Assembly: GCF_001625215.2 (NCBI RefSeq) | Contig: NC_030381.2 | Coordinates: 6,287,131-6,351,130 of the forward strand | DNA: 64,000 nt | Source of the DNA: Daucus carota subsp. sativus | Lineage: Eukaryota; Streptophyta; Magnoliopsida; Apiales; Apiaceae | Direction of reading: 5' to 3' | Shown: piece by piece, positions 11,940-22,374 of the stretch | Numbering within the stretch: the stretch's first letter is position 1 | Layout: every line of letters begins with the position of its first letter | The notes under the pieces: generated by a model | What the model was told of the DNA's origin: nothing | The model's database searches: none | The model's input: the letters and a program-made list of their open reading frames with translations, nothing else | Translations under genes and position numbers: made by a program

Positions 11940-12165
11940 TTAGTTGTTAAGAGGTTTATAGTTATTTTTGGGGATTGCCTAATCTATTGGAATGGTACCC
12001 TAAAGATACTGTGCTTAACCTGTACAACTACATAGATATTGTTTTACAGATTGTCAGAAAGACATGGGATTTATTCTCTCTTGAAGCTGTCATTCGTGGA
12101 AGGAGGTTGATTTCTTGTTATAATAAGAAGATGTCAAGAACAAGGAAATAACTCCATTTCCAGCA
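11940..12165 (+). pseudogene. decayed RT C-terminus / RNase H remnant
   Basis: Pieces VKRF, GLPNLLEWYPKDTVLNLYNY and GRRLISCYNKKM follow the order of the VKRI-LKGTPNLGLWYPK...GGRLISWxSKKQ segment that joins reverse transcriptase and RNase H in Copia. Stops lie between them. Confidence 0.78.
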
Positions 12166-12169
12166 ACTC

Positions 12170-15100
12170 TGTGAAGCACTCTCTACTCCCTTGAACCTAA
12201 GGATCTTGCTATTGGAACCTAAGGACCTAACTCGATCTAGTGCTCGTTGACATAAGGTATTACTTCTTTCATGAGCATGTCTATCGTATTTCTTGAATGA
12301 ATTCATGAGTATTAAATTGTCTATACATAGGACTTGTGAATTTATTTAAAATCCAGTACCTCGTGCTTTTTGCTATTATATGTAATTACCATGTTTATTG
12401 CTTTGCACTTAGATGGTGATTATGTGTTTTAGCATGAGTGTTTGTTATTTCAAATTATTTAAATTATGGTGCATGACAATTAAGTGACTTATTTGTTCAT
12501 GATTTAAATGATTAGAGATGACATGAAGCATGACCTAATTATGTTATTTTTCTTGATCTATACCTCTTCAACAATTGGTATCTAGTAGAGAACTTTGTCA
12601 TAATCCAGTTGTGATATATCTGTATTTGTGAACATACTTAGGATTATCTTCTAGGTTGAATTCATTTTTTATAGGTATAAAATCTGAAGCATGACTTGTT
12701 TGTTTCTAGACTTATGACTTGTATCAGTAATTGGTATCTAGTTTGAATCTAGTTAGAATTTAGTCATGATATACTAGTATTTGTGGAGTTACTTAGATTC
12801 TCTCTAGGCTGAATCCATTTATATTAGTGTATATACTTGAAGCATAACTATTTGTGTTGGATATTTGATGATTTATTAATTGATATTTTATTTCATGTCT
12901 AACTGCATATAGTTGTGATACTTTTAGTGTTAGTGATATTATTGCATGCTTATATGTAGATCACTAATATTAATTGTTAATATTTTTCTGCGAGGAGTTG
13001 TGTGCGTTCACGTGTGTTTAGTGATTATTTGTATAGGACTCGTGAACTTTTCCTCAACTTTCCCTCGGGCTTGCGAATATCTTTGTATGATTGTCATGAT
13101 TTTAGTTGTTATATGCTGATCTGATAATTATATGATATTGCGTAAGTAATTTTTATTTTATCTTAGTTAAATTGTGATCCATGACAATTATATGCTTATT
13201 TGTTTCATGATTGACTTTGATAGAATAATAGATGCATGATTAATTTACGTTTTGAAATATTTAATTGGTATCTCTTTCTGATACTTTATTGATGTTTTAT
13301 TTGTGAATTGATTGTGATGTATTGGCACTGGTGAAATATTGTTGCATATTTCTTAAAACCACTGGTGCTAATATATTTTAGGTGTTTAATATTCTGAGTA
13401 CAAGGGAGACAACATAATCTTTATTCTGTCTCATATTTATGTTCTGGAGTGGTGAGTTTCTTCAAAGAAATTTTCTTATCAATTGATTTCAATAATTGGT
13501 ATCCACTACTCTATTTCATAAATATCTCTTAGAATATTTTGCATCTATACATGTAGCGTCATAGGATGAGACATTGATTATCTTGTATTTGTGTACTTGG
13601 TGATCTTTGTCACTTGCAGCGTCTGTTTTGACGATGTGCTAGTATGAGGCCTTTTCACTAATTTGTGTGGTGAGTGCTTTATACACTGTAGCACATAAAT
13701 TTTTTTTTGTTTCCTTTTTAAAATTGTAGTGAGAAACAGGAGTCTGTGTCTTTTTCAAAGACAATTTCATTTAAACCTTTTAAGCATAGATTCAGACTCT
13801 CGTACTCAAACCAGTTTTTAAAGGAAAACTTTGATTCTTTCATCGGTTGTGATTGTCATTCTTTATGCAAATCATTTTTACAATCACAACTGATTCATTT
13901 TTCCTCAAAAGATTAAATGCAATTGCTTTCATTCAAAATCATAGATTTTCTAAAATGCATTTATATCTCTTTCTGTTCTTCGGAACTTAATCAGCTTCTT
14001 GGCTTTCCTAAATAGTCATAAGGTTGAAAACCAACAATCTTTATCCCAGACTATAAAACCAAATTCAGAACACATCCCAACTTTCCCCCTGGAGTGATAA
14101 GGAACTTATTAGACTAGAGGTCAATGAGGGAGAAACTGTACTCGTTACAGCAAATAAGGATGTGAGGGATAGTGTACCCACAGCTCTACCTCTCAAGGAG
14201 AAAAGGTGTTTTCAAACTTGAGGTAACTGTTGCTCATCTGTATTCTCCCAAAAGAATATAGAGCTGAAAAGGCAATAAAACAGTCTCTGGAATCATTCTC
14301 TCAACAGGATGAGTCCATTGAAATTCGCTCGTCAGCCAGAGCATCTTGTATTGAGTCAAGCACATCATCAGTAATCACTCTGATGAAGAGCCTAAACAAA
14401 AAAATCTTATGGACACAATACAAGAGAGTGCACAGTAAGGTTAAAGGTTTTGTTCCAGAAGCAACTTCTTCATTTACCATTTTACGGTAAATAAGATGGT
14501 TGATGCCTTTACCGGTGTAAGGAGGAAACGAGGATCTCAATTGCCAAATCTTCAGGATTCTCGTCTCCCTCCCCAGATAAGAACAGATCTGGATCCAATC
14601 GGAATGGATTTCCTATTTATAGGAGATCGGCAACTCTCTGACTATGAGTCAATTTATTGATGAGTCAGTTGAGGATCGGGGATTTACGAAACCCCATTGC
14701 ACCGCCAGTGACCTCTTTTGAAGGGGCTATGGTGATTTTCTCATGCAGGTACAGAAGACCATACTTTGAGTGCTGAGAGAAACACTGTGAGCCAAACACT
14801 GAGAGTTAAACACTTGGTGAGATTCTGAGAAGGACCAGTGAGATATCAGAATGAGAAATATGTGAGCATGAGTGAGTGCAAACACATAGGATTTTGAGAA
14901 GAGTGAAACACTTGTGAGGTACATATAATAATAATTGGTATTGAAAGCTCACAAGTTGTTGAAAGAATTGACGGAAGCAACTACGGTTCATTCCATTTCA
15001 CGTTGTGAACTTATGGTTGATGATTCTCTTGAATCAAGTGTCTTCACAGACATTGAGGAGGACTTAGGCCTTTGCCATAATTAAGCCTTTGTCTAACCTC

Positions 15101-16234
15101 CCAGAGCAAACAACTCTGGATCCTTAATTGGATAAGCCACTTAGTGGTTGGCAACTTGTGGACCATGATTCGGATTTATCTGATGAGTCTGCAGGGACTG
15201 GGAATTACGAACTCCCATTGCACCACCGGTGACCCCCTTTAAGGGTGGCTAAGGTGATTTTCTTGCAGGTACTCAGCATTTTGGAAGCTCAGTATTTGTG
15301 TGGAGGGATACACTTACAGAACTCGTGAGTGACACCCTTACCCAAAAACCGAGAGAAAATTGAGTGTTGAGTGATACACCTGCAGAACATTTTAGTGAGA
15401 CACCTACTAATTACCAAATTTATACCTAAAGACAAGGTGGATGTTGTTACTGGAATGTCAGTTCTTATTCATTACTTTTCCGTTTGGAACCTATTCTTTC
15501 AGCATAGGGACCAACCCAATCAAAGTAAACCCTTCTTCTGAACTCTTTCTTCGACCCCAGCTTTAGCGTTGTTTAGTTCTCTACGGGGAGATTATCTTTT
15601 GGTACAGGAAGTATTGTACACGTTCCTTGACCTATTTGATACCACATATCCTCGGAGGATTCCACAACTAAGGGGGAGAATATATTTAGGGGGAGAATAT
15701 ATGAAAGGGGGAAGAAAAAGTAAGTTAGCTTTCTTTAGTTGTCTACAACTAAAGGGGATTAAACTACTCTTTAGTTGTGTACTACTGAGGGGGAGATTCT
15801 TCTTTCAACTGAGGAGGAGGATTGATCTTTCATCTAAGGGGAGACAACTACTTATCACTAAGGGGAACCTGATCAAGGTAACGGGAGGAGAAGTATAAGG
15901 TGATACATCTATTCTTCAGTATGTGGTAGACATGAACTTATTCATTACCACTGAAGAATTCAATGAAGCTGCTGATTGTTCTTTGCATAATGGAATGTTT
16001 TGAATTCTCTTCAAGACAGACTATGAGGATTATCTGGCAGGTAAGCAAGAACCAAGGAAATACAGGTGATATGCACATCTGTTGTTTCTATTAATGAAAT
16101 CTGGAAATGTATTATATGATCCAGAAACTTTGTAGCATTATTTACTAGTCCAGGACTTTTACTTTTTCTAGTGTTAGTTGAGTTATCCTCCAGAGGATTT
16201 GCTTGTTATGATTAACAAACAAATAGGGGGAGAT
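12170..16234 (+). other. long post-RNase H region of the Copia element
   Basis: About 4 kb lies between the RNase H remnant and the 3' LTR. Sireviruses often have an extra reading frame or long non-coding stretch here. I see no convincing gene. It contains a two-copy repeat of about 155 bp (12569-12850), a two-copy repeat of about 100 bp (14650-14751 and 15173-15274) and a G-rich polypurine array (15660-15900). Confidence 0.7.
15660..15900 (+). repeat. array of polypurine tracts
   Basis: AAGGGGGAGA-type tracts occur at least seven times (AAGGGGGAGAATATAT, TTAGGGGGAGAATATATG, AAAGGGGGAAGAAAAAG, TGAGGGGGAGA, GAGGAGGAGGA, TAAGGGGAGA and TAAGGGGAA). A final one, ATAGGGGGAGA at 16224-16233, abuts the 3' LTR. 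Multiple polypurine tracts upstream of the 3' LTR are reported as a hallmark of Sireviruses. Confidence 0.8.
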
Positions 16235-18454
16235 TGTAAGTCTAAATGTAAAGACAACCCTATCTGTTACATAGGGATGATAACTCAACAATAGAACAGG
16301 ACAAGTAAATAACACTACGCCTGCACCGGAATCGGAAGATACGAAGACAAAGGTTGAAGAAGCCATCTACAGTCTTGAAGGAATAAGTTCACTGGAAGAA
16401 GTTCATTAATATGTTCATGCCTCAGTGAAGAATAAAGATTGAAGTATTCAAGATTGTGGAAGCAATGAAGATGTTGTCCAAGTACTCGAAAGATTTCAGT
16501 GCAACCCCTGAAGCAAGATATTTCTATATATCTTGGTTGGTTATTTATAATCAACAAACTGAAGCATAAACTAACCCGGAACCGACTGATCAATGGTTGC
16601 TGACAAAGACGGTACAATGTTCAACTTCAGTGTTAGTCGCTTGTGAACCAGACCAGTGCACTAAGCGTCAGCACGTACGGAGCTTTGCAAAGTATTTATC
16701 GATCGAAGAATTGATCCAGTCATATCAAGTCATTTGTTCCAAAGCCAAGTCAAGCCAAATGCCAGCTATGCCAAAGCTTACTGCTCAAATGCCATATGTC
16801 AAAGCTTCCACAGAAAGCCATATCAGGAAGTGACATTTTATATATGTGTGCACTTATATATTTGTATATGTACAAATATAATTATATATGTATATATGTA
16901 TATTTAATTAAATATAATATATATAATATATATGTATATATGTTTTTAAACATATGTATATGTATATTTATATGTATATATATTTAAATAAATATATATG
17001 TATATAGTATATGTATTTATATTTTACATAAACATTTATATATTTAAGTGTATATATATATATATTATATTATGTGCATAAATATGTGTATATTTATATC
17101 TATAGATAATTATATATATATCCCTATATATATTTATATTTATATTTACATATAATTTTATGTATATTATATATATTTAAATATATGAGAATATATTTAA
17201 ATATATGTATATATATATATTACTATATGTTTATATAAATATTATTTATATATATATATATATCCTTATTTATACATATATTTAAACATAATATTATGAA
17301 TATAATATGATATATGAATGTTGGGAAAAATGTCTAAGTACATATACAGTGGAGTGAATTCAAGTGGAGCGCAAACTTTGACTTAGTCAAAGCTTGCGCC
17401 TCCTCACAAAACTCTGTACTTAGAATTTTCTAAGTACTCACTATGTACACAGTGGTGCACCATGGGGCGCAATCTTTGACCTTGGTCAAAGCGCCAGTTA
17501 AGCTTTTGTCAAGAATTTCTAAGGCAATACTCTACAGGGGAACATACAGTGAAGAAGTTGGCGCAATGTTTGACTGTAAGTCAAAGCGCAACAATTGACT
17601 TCTTCAACTGGAAAGGATTGGCACATGCAAAAATATTCTAAGTAATTTGAGTCATACAGGGGAACACTCTAGTGAAGGGGCGCAATGTTTGACCATGTCA
17701 AAGCGCAAGGTTTGACTTAGTCAAAACTTGCGCTTGACACTGAATCAACTCTGTGGCCAAGTAAATATTCTATCTCAAGTCACATATGGATGCACTGTAC
17801 AAGCGCAAACTTTGACCAGGAGGCGCCAAGTTTGACTCTCTCAATTGAAGACACTGGAATATACATATATGTATATATGGAGCGCAACTTAGCTATACAT
17901 ATATTCATATATATATATATGTATATGAAAGTGGCGCCAATCTCCTGTGTTCTTTGGAGATAGATTTATTTTTATAAATCGAATCCGTCCAGGACGAACT
18001 CAAGTCGTCCAGGACGAACTCGTTAACCATGGTTAGTTTATGAAAGCCTATAAATATGTGATTGTGGTTCTCACAATTAACATCATCCTTCGGGATGGAT
18101 GGCCAAGTGCTATGCACAAACTCTCTCAAATATACACACACCCTAGCCTAGTTTTGTACCATAAATATTTGTAGTGGATAGGGCTTGTAATATTTAGAGG
18201 AGTGGTCATTGTAGCCAACCTTCGGGTTTGGATTTGTAGCACCTTCGAGGTATTTATCAATATACAGATATACCTTGGAAAATATTGTGTGTTGGTTTAA
18301 TATTTTCATATCCTCAGAAACCGACCCAATATATATCCGGAACACGAAACCCATTACAGAACTGCAATTTGTTTATCCGCAAGATTCGAAAGAATTTTAA
18401 ATTGTAGTGAGTATCGTATTCAACCCCCCCTTCTACGATACTTTGGACCTAACA
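16235..18454 (+). repeat. 3' LTR (2,220 bp)
   Basis: Same length as the 5' LTR at a constant offset of 11,556 bp. It contains the same U3 A/T tract, palindrome array, 20-bp duplication and TATA-like box. No difference was found in the blocks compared, including the microsatellite-like tract. Confidence 0.93.
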
Positions 18455-18461
18455 AAAGAAT
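18455..18461. repeat. right target-site duplication AAAGAAT
   Basis: Matches 4672-4678 on the other side of the Copia element. Confidence 0.75.
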
Positions 18462-18942
18462 ACATAAGAAGTAGAACCAACTTAAAGTACTAAAAAAAAT
18501 CAAAACCTTTTCAGCCAAACACGCTCCAAATTTTATCGATCAGTGATGGATATACAAGATGCATGAACGAGCATGTACAAATCTTATATGTGTGAGTATA
18601 ATAAATTATAAGGAAAATGCTAAGTACTCTAAAAAGTGTTTTTAAATATCCCTTAAATTCAGTTAGTACTCACACTAATAATAATGGGACCTGTATGCAC
18701 ATCAACCATCCAATTAAAATCAACTATCAATCTGTCACGTGATTTGATAACAAAATTTGGGATACCTAACATTACACATTACTCATAGATAAAATTGCAT
18801 CACAAACTTGACATCTAAGTATCATAAATGACAAATAACATGTAAGATATACTTGCAAATTTGTAAACGATACACTTTTGAAGAGAGGCACACACCCATC
18901 GCTTTTTTACAAGTGGAAAATGAAATCGACCATTTACCCCCA

Positions 18943-19496
18943 CTCTTCCGTCCCAATGATCTATATACATGGGGTGTGACACAGAAGTTATTTTTTTTAA
19001 TTTAGTGAATAAAAATAATTAAAGTGCATTTTAAAAAATAATTAAAGTGATGGGACCAACTAATATTTAATGTATAAAGTGGGTTGAGTGTGAGTAAAGT
19101 TGTGGGACCAATTAATATTTAATATATAAAATATGTATAGTGGAATAAAAGAGTGAGTGTAGTTAATATTTTATATTATAAAATTTTCCTATTTTTAGAA
19201 TGTATGAGATGTCTTAAAATAGAATGAGGGGATTGAGGGAGTTCAAGTTACTTTCACTGTGGTCTCATTTCTTTATAATATTTCTATTTTTATTTGACAC
19301 ATATTTTAAGATGTATATAAAATAAAATTTTATAATTTTTATAAATTTATATTCTATATAAAAGTTCAATTATTAAATTTTTATTTAGAAGAAAAAAATC
19401 AAAAATAATTTATTAAATTATATTTTATAAAAGGATTAAAACAAGTGTCGAGCCTTCGTCCCCCAATGTAAACAATTGAGTGAGACAGACGGAGTA
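18943..19496. mobile_element. decayed Stowaway-type element
   Basis: The left end CTCTTCCGTCCCAATGATC and the right end (read inverted) ACTCCGTCTGTCTCACTCAA both resemble the CTCCCTCCGTCCC Stowaway terminus. Inside, GGGACCAACTAATATTTAAT-like words are tandemly repeated near 19052 and 19108. It is long for a Stowaway and may be two nested copies. Confidence 0.4.
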
Positions 19497-19643
19497 CAAG
19501 AAATCGATAGCTTTGAGTTAAAATAATGATAAAATAATAATTAAATTTTCTTATAATAGATGAAGATTAATTTAATTTTAAGTTTTTCTGATTTGACTTG
19601 GAAAAAAAAGTTTGAAGTTCTATTTCTCGTCTCTTTTTTTTTA

Positions 19644-20468
19644 GGGTATTTGACAAAAATACCTCCTTTTGTCATATTATTTGCAAAAATACTTTTTACC
19701 TATAATCATTGCAAACGTACGTTTTCCTTATAACTTCATTTGCACAGATACGGGACTTTGTTCTACTGTCCCCATTTTCATCTTCCTTTCGTCTTCTTTC
19801 ACTCTCCGGTCTCTATTCTTCTTATCCTTTCTTCTCGTACTCTCTCTCATCACCATCGTCGATCGTAAAAAGCAGTTGAAAAGCTGGAAGAGATTGTAGA
19901 TCTGGAGATGAAGCTTCAAATAATGTTCGAATAGATCTTGACTTCGCTGGAAGAGCACTGCGCCGCCGTGCTCCTCTGCGTGCCTTGCGCTTCACGTGAC
20001 GTCATTCGCCTTCGTGATGATGTATTTGAAAAATGATGTTTTCGTTGGTTATGAAAGATGGGAGGATGAGGATTGTCGTGATTGCCCAGGTTGCGGGGTG
20101 TGAGGAGGCGTGGGAGAGTTTCGCAAGGTTGGTTTGTTGGTTGATTTGTTAGATTTTAGTTGATTTTGTGGTTTCTAGTTTGTTGTTTTAGTTGTTTTTT
20201 AGGTTGCAATGTTTGGCCCCGCAGGGGCACTCTTTTTTCGACTTTTGCAACCACTTGCAACTTAATATGCAACTAAACGTAATTTTCAAAAAAAAATTTC
20301 AAAGTTGCATTTGTGGTTGCATATATGATTGCTAGAGTTGCAGATATGGTTGCATATCGTATTTTCGCAAATATATTTTGAAATATAGTATTTTTGCAAT
20401 TTGTTTTAAAAAATGAAAGTAATTTTGCAAAAAATCATTTAAATTTGGATATTTATGAGAAAAGCCCC
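19644..20468. mobile_element. Mutator-like (Pack-MULE-type) element
   Basis: The left end GGGTATTTGACAAAAATACC and the inverted right end GGGGCTTTTCTCATAAATAT are similar terminal repeats. Both sides carry T9A (19634-19643 and 20469-20478), matching the 9-10 bp duplications made by Mutator transposases, although the target is low-complexity. The centre (about 19750-20150) is much GC-richer than the ends and looks coding-derived, as in Pack-MULEs. No transposase is present. Confidence 0.6.
19868..20130 (+). pseudogene. captured gene fragment inside the MULE
   Basis: One frame reads KAVEKLEEIVDLEMKLQIM, a stop, then ILTSLEEHCAAVLLCVPC and RDVIRLRDDVFE. Another frame near 20050 reads MKDGRMRIVVIAQVAGCEEA. 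The text is protein-like and GC-rich compared with the flanks. I do not recognise the parent gene. Confidence 0.4.
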
Positions 20469-20559
20469 TTTTTTTTTAAAACACTTTGTGTTTCAAAAAT
20501 AAAACGAACTTATTAATAATTTAACAAATTAACAAACAAATAAACAGTTCCTATCTCCA

Positions 20560-20780
20560 CAAGCAACACTTGAACACCAAACACAAGCGTCGATAGCAAT
20601 CCTTGAAAAATAAAAACCCCCGTGATAAACTGTATTGCATCACCACTGAAGCTGCTACAAGAGCGGGAGAAAATAAGGCTTTTCACTTCGTTATTGCTCT
20701 GACCCTAAATACTATACACATATTTCAAGACTCCAATTCCACACCCTTCTTCAAGAATTACACTTTTATCAACTTAAAAG
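20560..20780 (+). other. possible 5' UTR exon of the downstream gene
   Basis: A moderately GC-rich block ends in TTAAAAG followed by GTACTT at 20781, a plausible splice donor. A matching acceptor CCTACAG at 22353-22359 precedes the ATG at 22375. The implied 1.6-kb leader intron would hold a Stowaway and a hAT element. Confidence 0.3.
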
Positions 20781-21232
20781 GTACTTATTTTTCACTTGCA
20801 AAGTATTAATTTAGGTTTAGGATGCTCATGATATGTTTGATTAAATTCCCAACAGAATTTCTTGCTGTGTATTCGATTTGTTTCGATATTTTCGATTTAA
20901 TTAATGTTTTAGGGTGCTTTTGCATTTGAATGGGGACAATTACTAGTATCACTTGTGGGAAAGTTTAGAACTTTGGTGTGTATATAATGTTTCATTTTTA
21001 AAGAAGATTACCTGTGGAGGATCAAGAATTTAATTTTTTTTGCAATGATTTCGACACATGGAGCACCATTTCAAAGCTTAATTGGCTACATCTACAGTAA
21101 GCATAGAGAGGAGGAGTGTGATCAGAACTTATATGGCTAGAATTTCTATATCAAGTGAAAGAAAAGGTGTTTGGTGAAGTTTAATAGATGAGATAGTATG
21201 AGGGTAATGATTTGCGAGGTCAATTACAACTA

Positions 21233-21490
21233 CTCCCTCCGTTTCTTTTTTTTTTCCTGTTTGTGATGTCGGTACTGTTCATAACATGAGACATATTACT
21301 AATTTATATCTAATCTATAAAACTAAATATAGTCATGAGTGATCTTGTTAGATTCGTATTCACGAGTACTTTAATACGGTGAAGTTTTTATATTTAATGC
21401 TACTATGAAATGAAAGATATGAACGATCAAAAGTGTGTATTGGCAAACGTGAAAAGTACAAACAGGAAAAGTATTTAGAGACGGAGGGAG
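21233..21490. mobile_element. Stowaway MITE (258 bp)
   Basis: The left end CTCCCTCCGTTTC and right end GAGACGGAGGGAG are inverted repeats flanked by TA at 21231-21232 and 21491-21492. Further in, CCTGTTTGT pairs with ACAAACAGG. Confidence 0.85.
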
Positions 21491-21548
21491 TAGTTGCAAT
21501 TAAAAGTTTAGCTGTTGATATAATTGGGTGTAGGATGTCTGATGTGAG

Positions 21549-22129
21549 TAGAGGTGGTAATCGTTTCGTTTCGTATATTTTCGTTTCGTGTATCTTCGTG
21601 TTTCGTGTACTCGAAGGTAAAACCCGTATCCGCTCGTTATTGATTTCGTGTACCTAATTTGAAACTCATACCCGATCCGAATCGTTTCGTGTATTTTTCG
21701 TGTATATTATATATAAAATATTAATATAATTTTAATCAAAAAATAGTTTTAATATATATTTTCTTGTTTGATTTTACTAAATATGAATGATATATATATA
21801 CTTGGCTACTTGCATACAATTCTCTACAAATTTGTTAATGTATCTCTAATATATATTTACATATACATATAAATATATATATTTTTTACACAATTATATA
21901 TATAATATATTATAACATATATATAATTAAAATTATGTACAAATATTTCGTGTACTTTCGTGTATTTCGTGTACCCAAAATGAAAACCCATATCTGACAC
22001 GAAATCTTTCGTGTAATTTCGTGTTCGTGTACTTTCGTGTTTCGTGTATCAAAAATCAAAACCCATATCCATTTTTTTCATGTCGTTTCGTTTCGTGTTA
22101 GCGTGTTACGTGTCAAATTGCCAGGCCTA
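21549..22129. mobile_element. non-autonomous hAT element with TTTCGTGTA subterminal repeats
   Basis: Flanked by a perfect 8-bp duplication GATGTGAG (21541-21548 and 22130-22137). The left end TAGAGGTGGTAATCG matches the inverted right end TAGGCCTGGCAATTTG at most positions. TTTCGTGTA and TTCGTGTA are repeated more than ten times, clustered within 150 bp of each end, while the middle is AT-rich. Subterminal motif clusters of this kind are transposase binding sites in hAT elements. Confidence 0.85.
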
Positions 22130-22374
22130 GATGTGAGTACTGTGGTATCTGTGGATAGCTAACTAATTTAAGCAACATTAAAAAATTTGATTCAATGAAT
22201 CGGAGGTTGGAGTCGACATTATTTTTTCAGATAGGTGCATTATCAAGACAAGATGTGGTTATAAATTATATTAAATTATATTTTTTAAAAGAGAAATGGA
22301 TTCTAGGTTTATATTAGAAACGAATTTTAGAGATTATAACAATATTTGCGTACCTACAGGCTGAAAATTGTATA

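Larger units (their letters stand above)
4679..18454 (+). mobile_element. Copia LTR retrotransposon, Sirevirus (Maximus/SIRE)-like, decayed coding region
   Basis: A 13,776-bp element bounded by two 2,220-bp LTRs that begin TGTAAG and end CTAACA. AAAGAAT lies directly before (4672-4678) and directly after (18455-18461). A tRNA-iMet-type primer site follows the left LTR and a polypurine tract (GGGGGAGA) precedes the right LTR. Remnants on the + strand appear in Copia order: protease side, integrase, reverse transcriptase, RNase H. Very long LTRs, a long region after RNase H and several polypurine tracts near the 3' end fit the Sirevirus lineage. No open gag-pol survives, so mobilisation must have used proteins from another element. 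Confidence 0.92.

Noticed and set aside
15569-15898. 109-codon frame near the 3' end of the Copia element
   Set aside because: It is produced by the G-rich polypurine array and has no protein-like composition; it is better explained as cis-acting DNA.
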